Below, piece by piece: positions 18,239-27,158 of a DNA stretch of 64,000 nt. The stretch spans positions 1-64,000 of the forward strand of contig DATAWP010000038.1 in assembly GCA_036267155.1 (NCBI GenBank). The letters are read 5' to 3'. This DNA comes from PALSA-1353 sp036267155 (GTDB lineage: Bacteria > Planctomycetota > Phycisphaerae > Tepidisphaerales > Tepidisphaeraceae). The notes beneath the pieces are model-generated. The model was not told where the DNA came from and searched no databases. It saw only the letters and a program-made list of their open reading frames with translations. Each line of letters opens with the position of its first letter. Within the stretch, counting starts at the first letter, position 1. The position numbers and the translations under genes are program-made.

Positions 18239-19393
18239 TCAGTTTTGCGTGTGGGAAGCGGTTGGGCTAGGGCGGGGGTAGCCAATGTCCCAGCCGGCGC
18301 TGCGTAATCGGATCAGGTGCATCAGATCGGTTTTGGTGATGATCCCGCTCATGCGGCCGCCGTCGGCGGTGGCGATCACACGGCCGAGGCCGTCGCGCGT
18401 CATCAATCGAAGGGCCTCGTTTGCCGGGGCGTGATCGGAAACGGTCGGCACGTCGCGTTGCATCACGTCGGAGACGGCCGTTTGCGGTGGTTTGCCCTGG
18501 ACCTGCCGGAGCGTGACCATCCCCACGACCGCCCCCGATGGGTTCACCACGGGGAAACCCAGATGGTGCTGGCGCAGCATGTGATCGAGCAATTCCGAAA
18601 CGTGCATTTCCGGCGGGACGGCATGGACATCGGGGTTCATCAGATCGCGCACAAGTAATCCGCGCGTGATCGCTTCAAATTGATCGAACCGCGTTTCGGC
18701 CCCGACGCTCATGTAAATGAAAATTGCGATCAGGAGCAGCCAGAAGTTCAAACTGAATAGCCCCACCACCCCGAGCAACGCAGCGAGGACTTTGCTGACG
18801 CCCGCGGCGATCTGCGTTGCCTGCAGCCGGGGCATCCACAGCGCCAGCAGTGATCGAAGCACCCTGCCGCCGTCCAGGGGCATGGCCGGAATCAGATTAA
18901 AAATGGCCAGCACAATGTTCATGTAGACCAGATACCCCACGATGAACCGCGCGGGCGATGCGGATGGGGGCACAAAGCGTTCCAGCCACCAGCAGACGGC
19001 GCCGATGGCAAAGCTGACGAGCGGTCCGACGATGGCGACGATGGCCTCAGCGCCGGGCTGACGGGGCATGTCCTCGAACTGGGCTACCCCGCCGAGGAAC
19101 CACAGCGTGATCCGCCGAACCTGAACGCCGTAGGCGCGGGCGGTGACCGCGTGTCCAAGTTCGTGTATGACGACGCTGACGAACAGGCCGATGGCGGCGA
19201 TCAAGCCAAGGACGTACGGCTCGACGCCGGTGGACAAAGCGTGGGCGTTGGCGAGGCCGAACATTTTTGCGAATTCACCGATCTGGCTACCGATGATCCA
19301 CGCCAGCAGCGGGAGAACCAGCAGAAACGACAAATCCACGAAGACGGGAATCCCCAGCAGCTTGAACGGAAGGCGAAAGGAACGACCGAACAT
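18239..19393 (-). CDS. Site-2 protease family M50 metalloprotease with two CBS domains
   Basis: A 384-aa membrane protease of the SpoIVFB/Rv0359-like type. The zinc site HELGH is at residues 77-81 in a transmembrane helix, and the third ligand lies in NLIPAMPLDGGRVL (Asp174). The C-terminal 140 residues are two CBS modules (first with MNPDVHAVPPEMHVSELLD, second with MQRDVPTVSDHAPANEALRLM), which usually sense adenine nucleotides. Such enzymes cut transmembrane helices of regulators inside the membrane. No anti-sigma factor or other obvious substrate is encoded nearby. It converges with the aminotransferase region and is divergent from the gene at 19547. Confidence 0.92.
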   Translation of the reverse strand: MFGRSFRLPFKLLGIPVFVDLSFLLVLPLLAWIIGSQIGEFAKMFGLANAHALSTGVEPYVLGLIAAIGLFVSVVIHELGHAVTARAYGVQVRRITLWFLGGVAQFEDMPRQPGAEAIVAIVGPLVSFAIGAVCWWLERFVPPSASPARFIVGYLVYMNIVLAIFNLIPAMPLDGGRVLRSLLALWMPRLQATQIAAGVSKVLAALLGVVGLFSLNFWLLLIAIFIYMSVGAETRFDQFEAITRGLLVRDLMNPDVHAVPPEMHVSELLDHMLRQHHLGFPVVNPSGAVVGMVTLRQVQGKPPQTAVSDVMQRDVPTVSDHAPANEALRLMTRDGLGRVIATADGGRMSGIITKTDLMHLIRLRSAGWDIGYPRPSPTASHTQN

Positions 19394-19546
19394 GAATTCA
19401 GGGTAAGGGACGGTGGCAATTCACGCAGCGCTGATTTTTGCGGGGAACCGCGGCAGCTAAAGCAACCAAGCCGCGTGGTATCTCTATGGATCAGCTCGGT
19501 TTTGTCCGTATTCCGAAATCGGGTGGCAGCCGTAAAATGCGCGTGG

Positions 19547-20323
19547 ATGAAAGCAAACAACTCCTGGATGCACCATTTTCATCCGTACACGCTGACGCAC
19601 CTTTGCGTGGTGCTGTCGTTTGCGCTGCTCGTGACGGTGATGGTTGCGATGCGGCGACGCGATGACGTGGCAACGGTTCCGCCACGCCGGCGGATTATGG
19701 ACAGGAGCATCGGCTGGCTCGGGCTGGCGGCAGCGACGTTTGTGCAGGCGACGACGCTCTGGCCGACGCGCTTCGATTACCGCACCGCGTTGCCGCTGCA
19801 TGTGTGCGACATCGTCATGTTCGTCGCGCCGGCGGCGCTGATATGGCGCTGGCGCCGGCTCCACGCCATCGCCTATTTCTGGGGATTGGGAATATCGTCG
19901 CTGAGCTTCGTCTGGCCCGATCTGCGTTTCGGCCCGGCTGATTTTCAGTTCTGGGTTTTCTGGGCCGGGCACGTCACTATCGTCGGTGCCGCGCTGTACG
20001 ACATCACAGGCCGTGGATACTGTCCGAACTGGCACGATTGGCGCTTTGCGGTGTGGTCCGGGCTGGTCTATGTCGCGGTAATGTTCCCCATCGATGCGCT
20101 GCTGCATCTGAATTATGGTTACGTCGGCAGAACATACCAGGGCCAGCAATCGCCGCTGAATTTTCTCGGTCCGTGGCCGTGGCGGGTGCCGCTCATGTTT
20201 CTGATGGCGAATGTCGTGATGCTGCTGCTTCTTGTCCCGTGGCTGATCGCGCGAAAGGCGGCGTCGAACCGGTCGGGTGGTGCGGTTTCAGAGGGATTGG
20301 CTCCGTTATCTAGGGTCCCATAA
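19547..20323 (+). CDS. Integral membrane protein, TIGR02206/YwaF-like
   Basis: A 258-aa protein with about seven helices. The open frame begins at 19151 but its first part is antisense to the protease, so I start at ATG 19547; ATG 19568 is also possible. Family-like features are an N-terminal HHFHPYTLTHL, LPLHVCDIVMFVAPAAL, YFWGLGISSL and the C-terminal SPLNFLGPWPWRVPL. The biochemical function of this family is unknown. It is divergent from the M50 protease gene and followed by the histidine kinase after 51 bp. Confidence 0.75.
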   Translation: MKANNSWMHHFHPYTLTHLCVVLSFALLVTVMVAMRRRDDVATVPPRRRIMDRSIGWLGLAAATFVQATTLWPTRFDYRTALPLHVCDIVMFVAPAALIWRWRRLHAIAYFWGLGISSLSFVWPDLRFGPADFQFWVFWAGHVTIVGAALYDITGRGYCPNWHDWRFAVWSGLVYVAVMFPIDALLHLNYGYVGRTYQGQQSPLNFLGPWPWRVPLMFLMANVVMLLLLVPWLIARKAASNRSGGAVSEGLAPLSRVP

Positions 20324-20374
20324 GGGCGAAAACCTCGCCGTCAAAGTGGCATCGGCACAACGGCCGATAGACAG

Positions 20375-21187
20375 GTGGAAAGCGTGAGTAATCCGCAACC
20401 CCCCACCGTCGCGCTGGAAGAATCGTTGCTCTCGCAATTGGGCGAGACGCAGCGGCAACTGGATGCGCTGCGCGAGCAACTGACCGAATCACAGCGTCTG
20501 GCAACCATCGGAACCATCGCGGCGGTCATCGCGCACGAGTTCAACAACCTCCTCACGCCCATCGTCAGTTATTCCCAATATGCCCTGCAGAGCGCCCAGG
20601 GTCCGACGCCGGATATGGAGCTGATCTGCAAGGCCCTCAGTAAAGCGTTCGCCAGCGCTGAAAAGGCCGGGAAAATTTGTTCGGCCATGCTGGGTCTCGC
20701 GCGGGGGGAATCGTCGTTCAGCACAGTATACGTGCAGGGGCTGGTCGACGAGACGCTCATGGTGCTGGCTCGCGATCCGCAGAAAGATGGCATCGCCCTG
20801 CGCGTGCAGGTTTCGGCCGATCTTTGCGTCAGCGGCGACAGCGTGCAGTTGGAGCAGGTTCTGCTGAATCTGCTGATCAACGCCCGCCAGGCGATGATCG
20901 GAAACGGTGGATCGTTGACGATCAAGGCGGCATTGGCGGAGCAAAATGAAGTGAAAATCCAGGTAATCGACACCGGGCCCGGAATCCCGCCGGATTTGCT
21001 GCCCAAGATTTTCCAGCCGTTTTTTACCACCAAGGGAACCACCCGCAAGGACGAGTCGCGCGGCACCGGGCTGGGCCTGGCGATTTGCAAAGACATCATC
21101 GAACACCACAAGGGGAGGATCGTCGTGGAGAGCCAGGTGGGACGCGGGACGACGTTTAATATCTATCTGCCGGTAGCCAGCGTTTAG
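20375..21187 (+). CDS. Soluble sensor histidine kinase
   Basis: A 270-aa kinase without membrane segments. A coiled-coil-like N-terminus (residues 15-42) leads to the dimerisation/phosphoacceptor helix with His54 in VIAHEFNNLLTP. The ATPase domain has the N box LLNLLINARQAM, the G1 box DTGPGIPPDL, an F box (FQPFFTTK) and the G2 box GTGLGLAIC. It starts at GTG 20375, with GTG 20384 as an alternative. There is no input domain and no response regulator next to it, so it probably takes signals through a partner protein. Confidence 0.9.
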   Translation: MESVSNPQPPTVALEESLLSQLGETQRQLDALREQLTESQRLATIGTIAAVIAHEFNNLLTPIVSYSQYALQSAQGPTPDMELICKALSKAFASAEKAGKICSAMLGLARGESSFSTVYVQGLVDETLMVLARDPQKDGIALRVQVSADLCVSGDSVQLEQVLLNLLINARQAMIGNGGSLTIKAALAEQNEVKIQVIDTGPGIPPDLLPKIFQPFFTTKGTTRKDESRGTGLGLAICKDIIEHHKGRIVVESQVGRGTTFNIYLPVASV

Positions 21188-21217
21188 AATCTTCCGCGCG
21201 TTCGGGGAGAGCGGCAA

Positions 21218-22243
21218 TCAGGAGAGCAGGGGTGAATTAGCGGCTTTCAACTTTTTGGATTTGCACTGGCAACGCATTCCGTGGATGAGGCCGCGATCGT
21301 AATTGCGGTGATATTTCGCTTTGAACCGCTGCTCGGGGTTGGGGGAAAACGACCATATTAAGATGCGGGCGATTCCCTTGAGGTATCGGCGTGTCATCCA
21401 CCACGAGGGGAGGCCGAACGGGCCCTTGCGAGTGGCGATCCTGGTTCCCTCTTCGACGCCGTGGCGGTAGTTCCGCGCGATGGCCCACTTCGACGAGCAG
21501 CAGTCGGTGGGAACAAAATGCCAAACATGAGCGGCCGGAACGTACGCGCCAAGCAATCCGTGCTTCAGAAGACGGCGCTGCATTTCGCTTTCCTGTCCGG
21601 TGCTTCCGGAGAGAGACCCCGGGCCACGGTCGGGATTGAATCCCCCGGCGGCGCGAAGGTCGGCTGCGAAGGCCGCCCAGTTGAATCCCAGAAATTCCGG
21701 TGCACTCACGTGATCGTCGGGGCCGGACCACGCCCATCCCCTTGCCGACTTCGGAAGATACTGCTCGAGCCACGGCGGCGGCGGAATTTCATAATCCACG
21801 TCGGTTGGGCCGCCGAAAAAATGTCCGGCGCCTTTTGTTTCCGCGGCGTCGGCATAGGCGACCAGAACGCCCGCATCGAATCGGACGTCATCATCCGTGA
21901 AAAAAACCAGGCCATCTCCAAGCCCCCCGAGGGCGACATTCAGAGCGGCGCTTTTATTGCGCTGGCGGCAATATTGATATCGAGCGTTCAGCACGGCCGG
22001 CGCGGATCGAACGACTTCTTCAGCACCGGTTTGCGGACCGTTTTCGATCACAATGGTTTGTTTGTAGTTGGATGGGAGCCGGCATTGGGCAAGGGATTGC
22101 AGCGTCCGCATCAGAAGATCGGGCCGGCCGGCGGTCGCGATGTTGACGATCAGATCGACCACGCAATGGGTTGTATATCGACCGGGAATGGGGGAGGGTC
22201 GTGAACCCGTGGGTGATGTGCATCGCCGCGGGTCAAGGAACAC
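21218..22243 (-). CDS. Family 2 glycosyltransferase
   Basis: A 341-aa GT-A glycosyltransferase. The conserved region begins at about residue 30 (LIVNIATAGRPDLLMRTLQS), so the first 25 residues may be mis-assigned and the real start may lie downstream. FFTDDDVRF is the DXD metal/nucleotide-sugar site, GGFNPDRGPGS and GQESEMQRRLLKHG form the acceptor-side ED-like motif. The C-terminal 80 residues are basic and include hydrophobic patches that may bind the membrane. It converges with the histidine kinase gene and stands alone on its strand. Confidence 0.83.
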   Translation of the reverse strand: MFLDPRRCTSPTGSRPSPIPGRYTTHCVVDLIVNIATAGRPDLLMRTLQSLAQCRLPSNYKQTIVIENGPQTGAEEVVRSAPAVLNARYQYCRQRNKSAALNVALGGLGDGLVFFTDDDVRFDAGVLVAYADAAETKGAGHFFGGPTDVDYEIPPPPWLEQYLPKSARGWAWSGPDDHVSAPEFLGFNWAAFAADLRAAGGFNPDRGPGSLSGSTGQESEMQRRLLKHGLLGAYVPAAHVWHFVPTDCCSSKWAIARNYRHGVEEGTRIATRKGPFGLPSWWMTRRYLKGIARILIWSFSPNPEQRFKAKYHRNYDRGLIHGMRCQCKSKKLKAANSPLLS

Positions 22244-22323
22244 GCCTTCGGACGCTTTTATCGGACTTTCTCACGTTTCAGAACAGCCCTGACCGATAGT
22301 GGGCAGAGGCCAGGAGTGTTTCT

Positions 22324-22938
22324 ATGCCGGTTACTGTCGATCATTCGCCGCTGAGGGCCGAGGAATTGGGCCTCCGAACCGTGGGGCAGGTGCTGACACA
22401 CCTCAAGCGCGAAAAACGCCTGGTGGTGCATGTCCTGATCGATGGACTGGAACCGGACCTCGGCCGGCTGACGGATGTTCGCAAGTCGCCGCTGAAGGAT
22501 CACCAGGTTTTTATCGAGACGGCCGATCCCAACGAAATGGCGCTGGACGTGCTCAACCAGGTCGAGGCGCAGCTTGGCGAGGCGGATCGCATCAAGTCCG
22601 AGGCGGCCAAGCTCCTTCAGACCAACCAGAACGTTCGGGCGATGGAAAAACTCTCCGGATGTCTCACCACCTGGCAACATGCCCAGGAATCGCTGCTGGG
22701 AACGGCGCGTTTGCTGAATATCAGTCTGGAACACATCACCGTCGGCGACAAGCCGCTGACTGATCTGGTCGTGGAATTTGCCGAGCAATTGAAGCAGATC
22801 AAATCGTCGCTGGAGAATCGGGATTTCGTGACCCTGGGCGATTTGCTGATTTACGAGACGACGCAAACCAGCGGGCAATGGCGCCAAGCACTGTGCACGC
22901 TGCGGAAAATGATCGCGGCGAAAACGCCCGTCGCCTGA
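22324..22938 (+). CDS. Conserved protein of unknown function
   Basis: A 204-aa, acidic, soluble protein rich in predicted helices after residue 70; no signal peptide. A clear AGGAG box lies 8 nt before the ATG. The N-terminal part (LTHLKREKRLVVHVLIDG, then IETADPNEMALDVLNQVEAQL) may form a small alpha/beta domain. I do not recognise the family. It precedes the genes at 22970 and 23692 on the same strand by 31 bp, but that gap holds a -10-like box, so the next gene may have its own promoter. Confidence 0.6.
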   Translation: MPVTVDHSPLRAEELGLRTVGQVLTHLKREKRLVVHVLIDGLEPDLGRLTDVRKSPLKDHQVFIETADPNEMALDVLNQVEAQLGEADRIKSEAAKLLQTNQNVRAMEKLSGCLTTWQHAQESLLGTARLLNISLEHITVGDKPLTDLVVEFAEQLKQIKSSLENRDFVTLGDLLIYETTQTSGQWRQALCTLRKMIAAKTPVA

Positions 22939-22957
22939 ACAAAGCCCTCCGCTCCGT

Positions 22958-22963
22958 TACAAT
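22958..22963 (+). promoter_or_regulatory. -10-like TACAAT, leaderless start
   Basis: The hexamer ends 6 nt before ATG 22970 and no Shine-Dalgarno sequence is present, so transcription would begin at or next to the start codon. Confidence 0.5.
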
Positions 22964-22969
22964 GCCCGC

Positions 22970-23695
22970 ATGGAAGCCGGGCAAATTCAAGAGCTTTGCC
23001 AACTCGGCCAGCAACAATTGCAGCGGATGGAATATCTCCAGGCCGAGCAGACGCTGGCGGCCGCAGAGAAGCTGGCGTGGGACGGGCGGGATTTTGATGC
23101 CATGGCGCGGCTGTATATGCCGCTGCAGGAAGCGCGCCGGCAACGACGTCAGCGATGCGGAGAGGGAATCATCCGGCTGGATTTTTTGGCCGGCGGCCCG
23201 GCGGATCAAATCGATGGGCGGGCTGTCATTGAAACATTTCCGCATGGCCAGTTCCTGATCGCCGGATGGGGATCGATCCAACCGGCCCTCGACGCTCGGC
23301 GCGAACAGACCAAACGCGGGTTGTACGCCGATGTGTTTCTGGCGGCGGTTTATCCGGCTCAGGCAGGAAGAATCGTGGCGATCGTCCCGAGCGAGGATGT
23401 GGCGCTGCCGCCGGCTGAACCGATGCCGGTGGATGTTCTGATTCGTCGCCTGCCGGCGCACAGCGTCGTGATGGCGGATGCGGAACTTCCGCCTGGAACG
23501 TACGGGGCGGTCATGGATATTTGGGAACACCTGCACGCGCCGTTCCTCGCCGCGGCCGAGTCGATTGCCGATCCGATTCGAAAAATCGACGCGTATCGCA
23601 AATCCATCCGCGTCGATTATGCCTGCGAATTGGCGCATCAGGGGATTTCCAACGCGGCCCGCCAACTGTGTAATACGGAATCGAGGCTCTCATGA
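22970..23695 (+). CDS. Protein of unknown function, coupled to M48 protease
   Basis: A 241-aa soluble protein. Residues 1-55 look like a pair of TPR-type helices (QLGQQQLQRMEYLQAEQTLAAAEKL). The middle is a mixed alpha/beta region with several hydrophobic strands, and the last 60 residues are helical. No family recognised. Its stop overlaps the ATG of the M48 protease by four bases (ATGA), a strong sign of coupled translation and a linked job. TACAAT 6 nt upstream of the ATG suggests a leaderless mRNA. Confidence 0.6.
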   Translation: MEAGQIQELCQLGQQQLQRMEYLQAEQTLAAAEKLAWDGRDFDAMARLYMPLQEARRQRRQRCGEGIIRLDFLAGGPADQIDGRAVIETFPHGQFLIAGWGSIQPALDARREQTKRGLYADVFLAAVYPAQAGRIVAIVPSEDVALPPAEPMPVDVLIRRLPAHSVVMADAELPPGTYGAVMDIWEHLHAPFLAAAESIADPIRKIDAYRKSIRVDYACELAHQGISNAARQLCNTESRLS

Positions 23696-24549
23696 CATAC
23701 TTCGGATACGGCTATGGATCGGGCGGCGGAAGCGGCATCAATCTTCGGCTGATCATCGGGGTCGCGGTGATTCTGTTTGGGGTCATCTCTTATTACACGC
23801 ATGAGACGGTGAATCCCACCACCGGCGAGCGGCAGCACGTCGCGATGAGCGCACAGGATGAAATCGCCCTGGGCTTGCAATCGGCCCCGCAGATGGCGGC
23901 CCAGATGGGCGGAGAAGTGCCGCAGACCGATCCGCGGGCGCGGGAAGTTTCACACATCGGGCAAAGGATCGTCCAGCGTTCCGAGGCCGGCAAAAGTCCG
24001 TATCACTATCAATATCATCTGCTGAGCGACACGCAGACGGTGAACGCTTTTGCGCTGCCGGGCGGGCAAGTATTCATCACGCTGGGACTCTACCAAAAGC
24101 TGGGTGACGAGGCGGAGTTGGCGGCGGTGCTCGGACACGAAACCGGCCACGTGGTCGAACGACACGTTGCGCAGCAGATCGAAAAGAGTCGGCTGGGACA
24201 ATCGATCGTGCTGGGCACGGGAATTGCCGCCAGCGGAAATCGCAATGGATTCGCCACCTGGGCGATGGCGGATTTGGCCAACGAGATGGTGCAGCTCAAA
24301 TTCAGCCGGGAGGATGAATCACAGGCGGATGAGCGCGGCCTGGAATTCATGACCGAAGCGGGCTACGACCCCCGGGCGATGATTGACGTGATGAATATTC
24401 TCAAGCAGGTCGGCGCCGGCGGACATACGCCGGAATTTCTTGAAACCCATCCCGACCCGGGCAACCGCATTCAGGCAATTGAAAGCTGGATGCAGGACCA
24501 TCCGTTCATCGCCCCGCAACTGACGCGCGGCGATCCGTTGCCGCAATAG
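23692..24549 (+). CDS. M48-family membrane-anchored metalloprotease (LoiP/BepA-like)
   Basis: A 285-aa protease. One N-terminal membrane helix (residues 18-36) follows a glycine/tyrosine-rich start, then a peptidase domain with zinc motif HETGH at 149-153, and the third ligand lies in EDESQADERGLEFM. The end has the THPDPGNRI segment common to this family. Homologues degrade misfolded envelope proteins. The active site should face the periplasm if the N-terminus is an anchor. It overlaps the preceding 241-aa gene by 4 bp and converges with gyrB. Confidence 0.9.
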   Translation: MTYFGYGYGSGGGSGINLRLIIGVAVILFGVISYYTHETVNPTTGERQHVAMSAQDEIALGLQSAPQMAAQMGGEVPQTDPRAREVSHIGQRIVQRSEAGKSPYHYQYHLLSDTQTVNAFALPGGQVFITLGLYQKLGDEAELAAVLGHETGHVVERHVAQQIEKSRLGQSIVLGTGIAASGNRNGFATWAMADLANEMVQLKFSREDESQADERGLEFMTEAGYDPRAMIDVMNILKQVGAGGHTPEFLETHPDPGNRIQAIESWMQDHPFIAPQLTRGDPLPQ

Positions 24550-24593
24550 GATTCGTCACGGCGGCTGGAGCCGCTGCGCCGCGCTGGAATTGA

Positions 24594-27095
24594 TCACACG
24601 TCCAGATTCTTCACTTCCAGCGCATGATCTTCGATGAACTGCCTGCGGCGCTCAACGTCCTCGCCCATCAGAACACTGAAGAGCCGCTCGGCCTCGCCGG
24701 CTTCTTCCAGGGTGACGCGCAATAGCACTCGCCGGCTCGGATCCAGCGTCGTTTCCCAAAGCTGCTCGCTGTTCATTTCGCCCAGGCCCTTGAATCGTTT
24801 GATCTCGATGCCGGTCTTTCCCAGGGCGAAGATGGTCGGAAGAATTTGAGCGACGCCGGCGACATCGCGAAGCTTTTCCTCGCTGGTCAGGGCGTATTTG
24901 GTGGCGAGCTTTTCGCCGCTGACGGATTCTTCCTGGGTGAGGAAATAATCGTCGATGGACAGGCCCAATTCCTCGAGCTGATTGAAAATCTTGTCGAGGT
25001 CTTTGACTTCATGCAGCTCCTGATTTTTCTGGAGTCGCCGCTCGTTGCCGTTGGCGGCGCCGTTCCCGGAGCCGTGGCTTGGGGCGGGATCGGTTTCTTC
25101 GGTATCGGCCAGGATTTTCTGCTCGCGAAGGAAGTCGTCGCGTTCTTGCCCGCTGTGGAAGAACATTTCTTCCCCCTCGACGATCACCTGGAACAGCGGC
25201 AATCGTCCGTTGCCGTCGCGCCGGGCGAGAAATTCGGCGAAATCGATCCCTCGCCGCTGCACGATCTTCACCAATTCCTCGAGCCGGCCCAGCAGATCAA
25301 CCGCCCGGCGCAACTCATCCCCGGCCAGACGGCGATTCTGCTTCCCCTCATCGTCGCGGATGATCAGTTCCGTTCCGTCCAGGCCGAGATCGGTCAGGGT
25401 CTTTCGCATCGCCCGCTCGTTCAGGACGTATTCGCTCTTTTTCCTGCGAATGACCTGATACAGCGGCGGCTGAGCGACGTAGACGCGGCCCGCCTTGATC
25501 AGTTCCTGCATGTGCCGGAAGAAAAACGTCAGCAGCAGCGTTCGGATGTGGCTGCCATCCACGTCGGCGTCGGTCATGATGACGATTTTGCCGTAACGGC
25601 GCTTTTCCAGGCTGAAATCCTCTTGAAACCCGCAGCCCAATGCGCCGATGATCGTGCGGATCGCCTCGTGCGAGATGATTTTGACGGCGTTGGCCTTTTC
25701 CACGTTGAGGATTTTTCCGAAGAGGGGAAGAATCGCCTGAACGTTGGAATCGCGACCTTGCTTGGCGCTGCCGCCGGCCGAATCACCTTCGACCAGGAAT
25801 ATTTCGGTATCCTCGTTGGATTTGCTGCGGCAATCGGCCAGCTTGCCAGGCAGGCTGTTGCCTTCGAGGCTGTTCTTGCGCCGGGTTAACTCGCGGGCCT
25901 TGCGCGCCGCCTCGCGGGCCTCGGCGGCCAGCATTCCCTTTTCAAAAATCGACCGGGCCTCCTTGGGGTTCTCCTCAAAATACGAGCCGAGTTTTTCGTT
26001 CACCGCCTGCTGCACGAACGATTCGATCTCTGGATTCAGCAACTTGTCCTTCGTCTGGCTTTCGAATTGCGGCTCGGGAAGTTTGACGCTGATGATCGCC
26101 ACCAGGCCTTCGCGCACGTCGTCGCCGCTGGGGCGAATGTCTTTCATCAGATTCGAAGCCTCGGCATAACGGTTGATCGTGCCGGTCAGGGCGGTCTTGA
26201 ACCCGCTCAGGTGCGTCCCGCCATCGTGATTATTGACGTTGTTGGCGAACGTCAGCAGCGTCTCGTTAAATCCGTCGCTGTACTGCATGGCCGTTTCAAC
26301 GATCAGGCGATTCTCGGCATCCTCCTTCTTGAAATAGATCACGGGATGAAGGACAGCCTTGCCCTCGTTGAGGCTCTGAACGTATTGGACCAAGCCGTTT
26401 TCGTATTTGAAGACTTCGCGTTTTTGGATGCGTTCGTCCTCGACGATGATCTGCAGGCCCGGATTCAGATACGCCAGTTCGCGCAGGCGGCCGATCAGCA
26501 TCTCGTATTTGAATTCCACGTCGGGGAACACTTGTCCATCGGGCCGGAAAGTGACTTTCGTGCCGGCCTTGCTGGATTTGCCGATGACCTTCAGTTCGCT
26601 GGCCTTCACGCCGCGGGCGAATTCCATCTGATACACCTTGCCGTCGCGGTTGACCTCCACTTCGAGCCATTCGGACAGGAAGTTGACGACCGACGCCCCC
26701 ACCCCGTGAAGGCCGCCGCTAGTGGCGTAGGGAGATCCGTCCTTGTGGTCGAATTTACCCCCCGCGCCAAGGGTGGAGAAAACGACCTCAACCGTCGGGA
26801 TTTTCTCCGTTGGGTGAATACCGACGGGAATTCCGCGGCCGTCATCGGCAATAGTGGCCGAACCATCCGCATTGATCTTAATAAGGATATTTTTGCAGAA
26901 ACCGGCCAGAGCCTCGTCGATGGAATTATCAACGATTTCATAGACGAGATGATGCAGGCCTTTGGTATTATTTCCGCCGATGTACATTCCCGGACGGGTG
27001 CGGACGTGCTCGACATCATTGAGCACACGGATCATCCCCTCGTCGTATTTACTGTTGGAAGCGCCGGCGGTTTCGGGTACGTTTTTCTCAGCCAT
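24594..27095 (-). CDS. gyrB: DNA gyrase subunit B
   Basis: An 833-aa ATP-dependent type II topoisomerase subunit. The GHKL ATPase lies at the N-terminus (VRTRPGMYIG, EIVDNSIDEALAG, DDGRGIPVGIHP, GGLHGVGASVVNFLS). The TOPRIM domain has VEGDSAGGSAKQGRD and the metal site DADVDGSHIRTLLLTFF, and the tail is RFKGLGEMNSEQLWETT. An extra charged segment of about 150 residues sits inside TOPRIM (with low-complexity PSHGSGNGAANGN), as in other long GyrB proteins. The frame is open to 27245, but ATG 27095 has an AGGAG box and fits the family start. gyrA is not in the window. Confidence 0.97.
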   Translation of the reverse strand: MAEKNVPETAGASNSKYDEGMIRVLNDVEHVRTRPGMYIGGNNTKGLHHLVYEIVDNSIDEALAGFCKNILIKINADGSATIADDGRGIPVGIHPTEKIPTVEVVFSTLGAGGKFDHKDGSPYATSGGLHGVGASVVNFLSEWLEVEVNRDGKVYQMEFARGVKASELKVIGKSSKAGTKVTFRPDGQVFPDVEFKYEMLIGRLRELAYLNPGLQIIVEDERIQKREVFKYENGLVQYVQSLNEGKAVLHPVIYFKKEDAENRLIVETAMQYSDGFNETLLTFANNVNNHDGGTHLSGFKTALTGTINRYAEASNLMKDIRPSGDDVREGLVAIISVKLPEPQFESQTKDKLLNPEIESFVQQAVNEKLGSYFEENPKEARSIFEKGMLAAEAREAARKARELTRRKNSLEGNSLPGKLADCRSKSNEDTEIFLVEGDSAGGSAKQGRDSNVQAILPLFGKILNVEKANAVKIISHEAIRTIIGALGCGFQEDFSLEKRRYGKIVIMTDADVDGSHIRTLLLTFFFRHMQELIKAGRVYVAQPPLYQVIRRKKSEYVLNERAMRKTLTDLGLDGTELIIRDDEGKQNRRLAGDELRRAVDLLGRLEELVKIVQRRGIDFAEFLARRDGNGRLPLFQVIVEGEEMFFHSGQERDDFLREQKILADTEETDPAPSHGSGNGAANGNERRLQKNQELHEVKDLDKIFNQLEELGLSIDDYFLTQEESVSGEKLATKYALTSEEKLRDVAGVAQILPTIFALGKTGIEIKRFKGLGEMNSEQLWETTLDPSRRVLLRVTLEEAGEAERLFSVLMGEDVERRRQFIEDHALEVKNLDV

Positions 27096-27158
27096 CCATG
27101 AACTCCTGTCGGAACCAAAATACGATTCACCCACGTTGGCCCATCCCTGATTCGCAGG

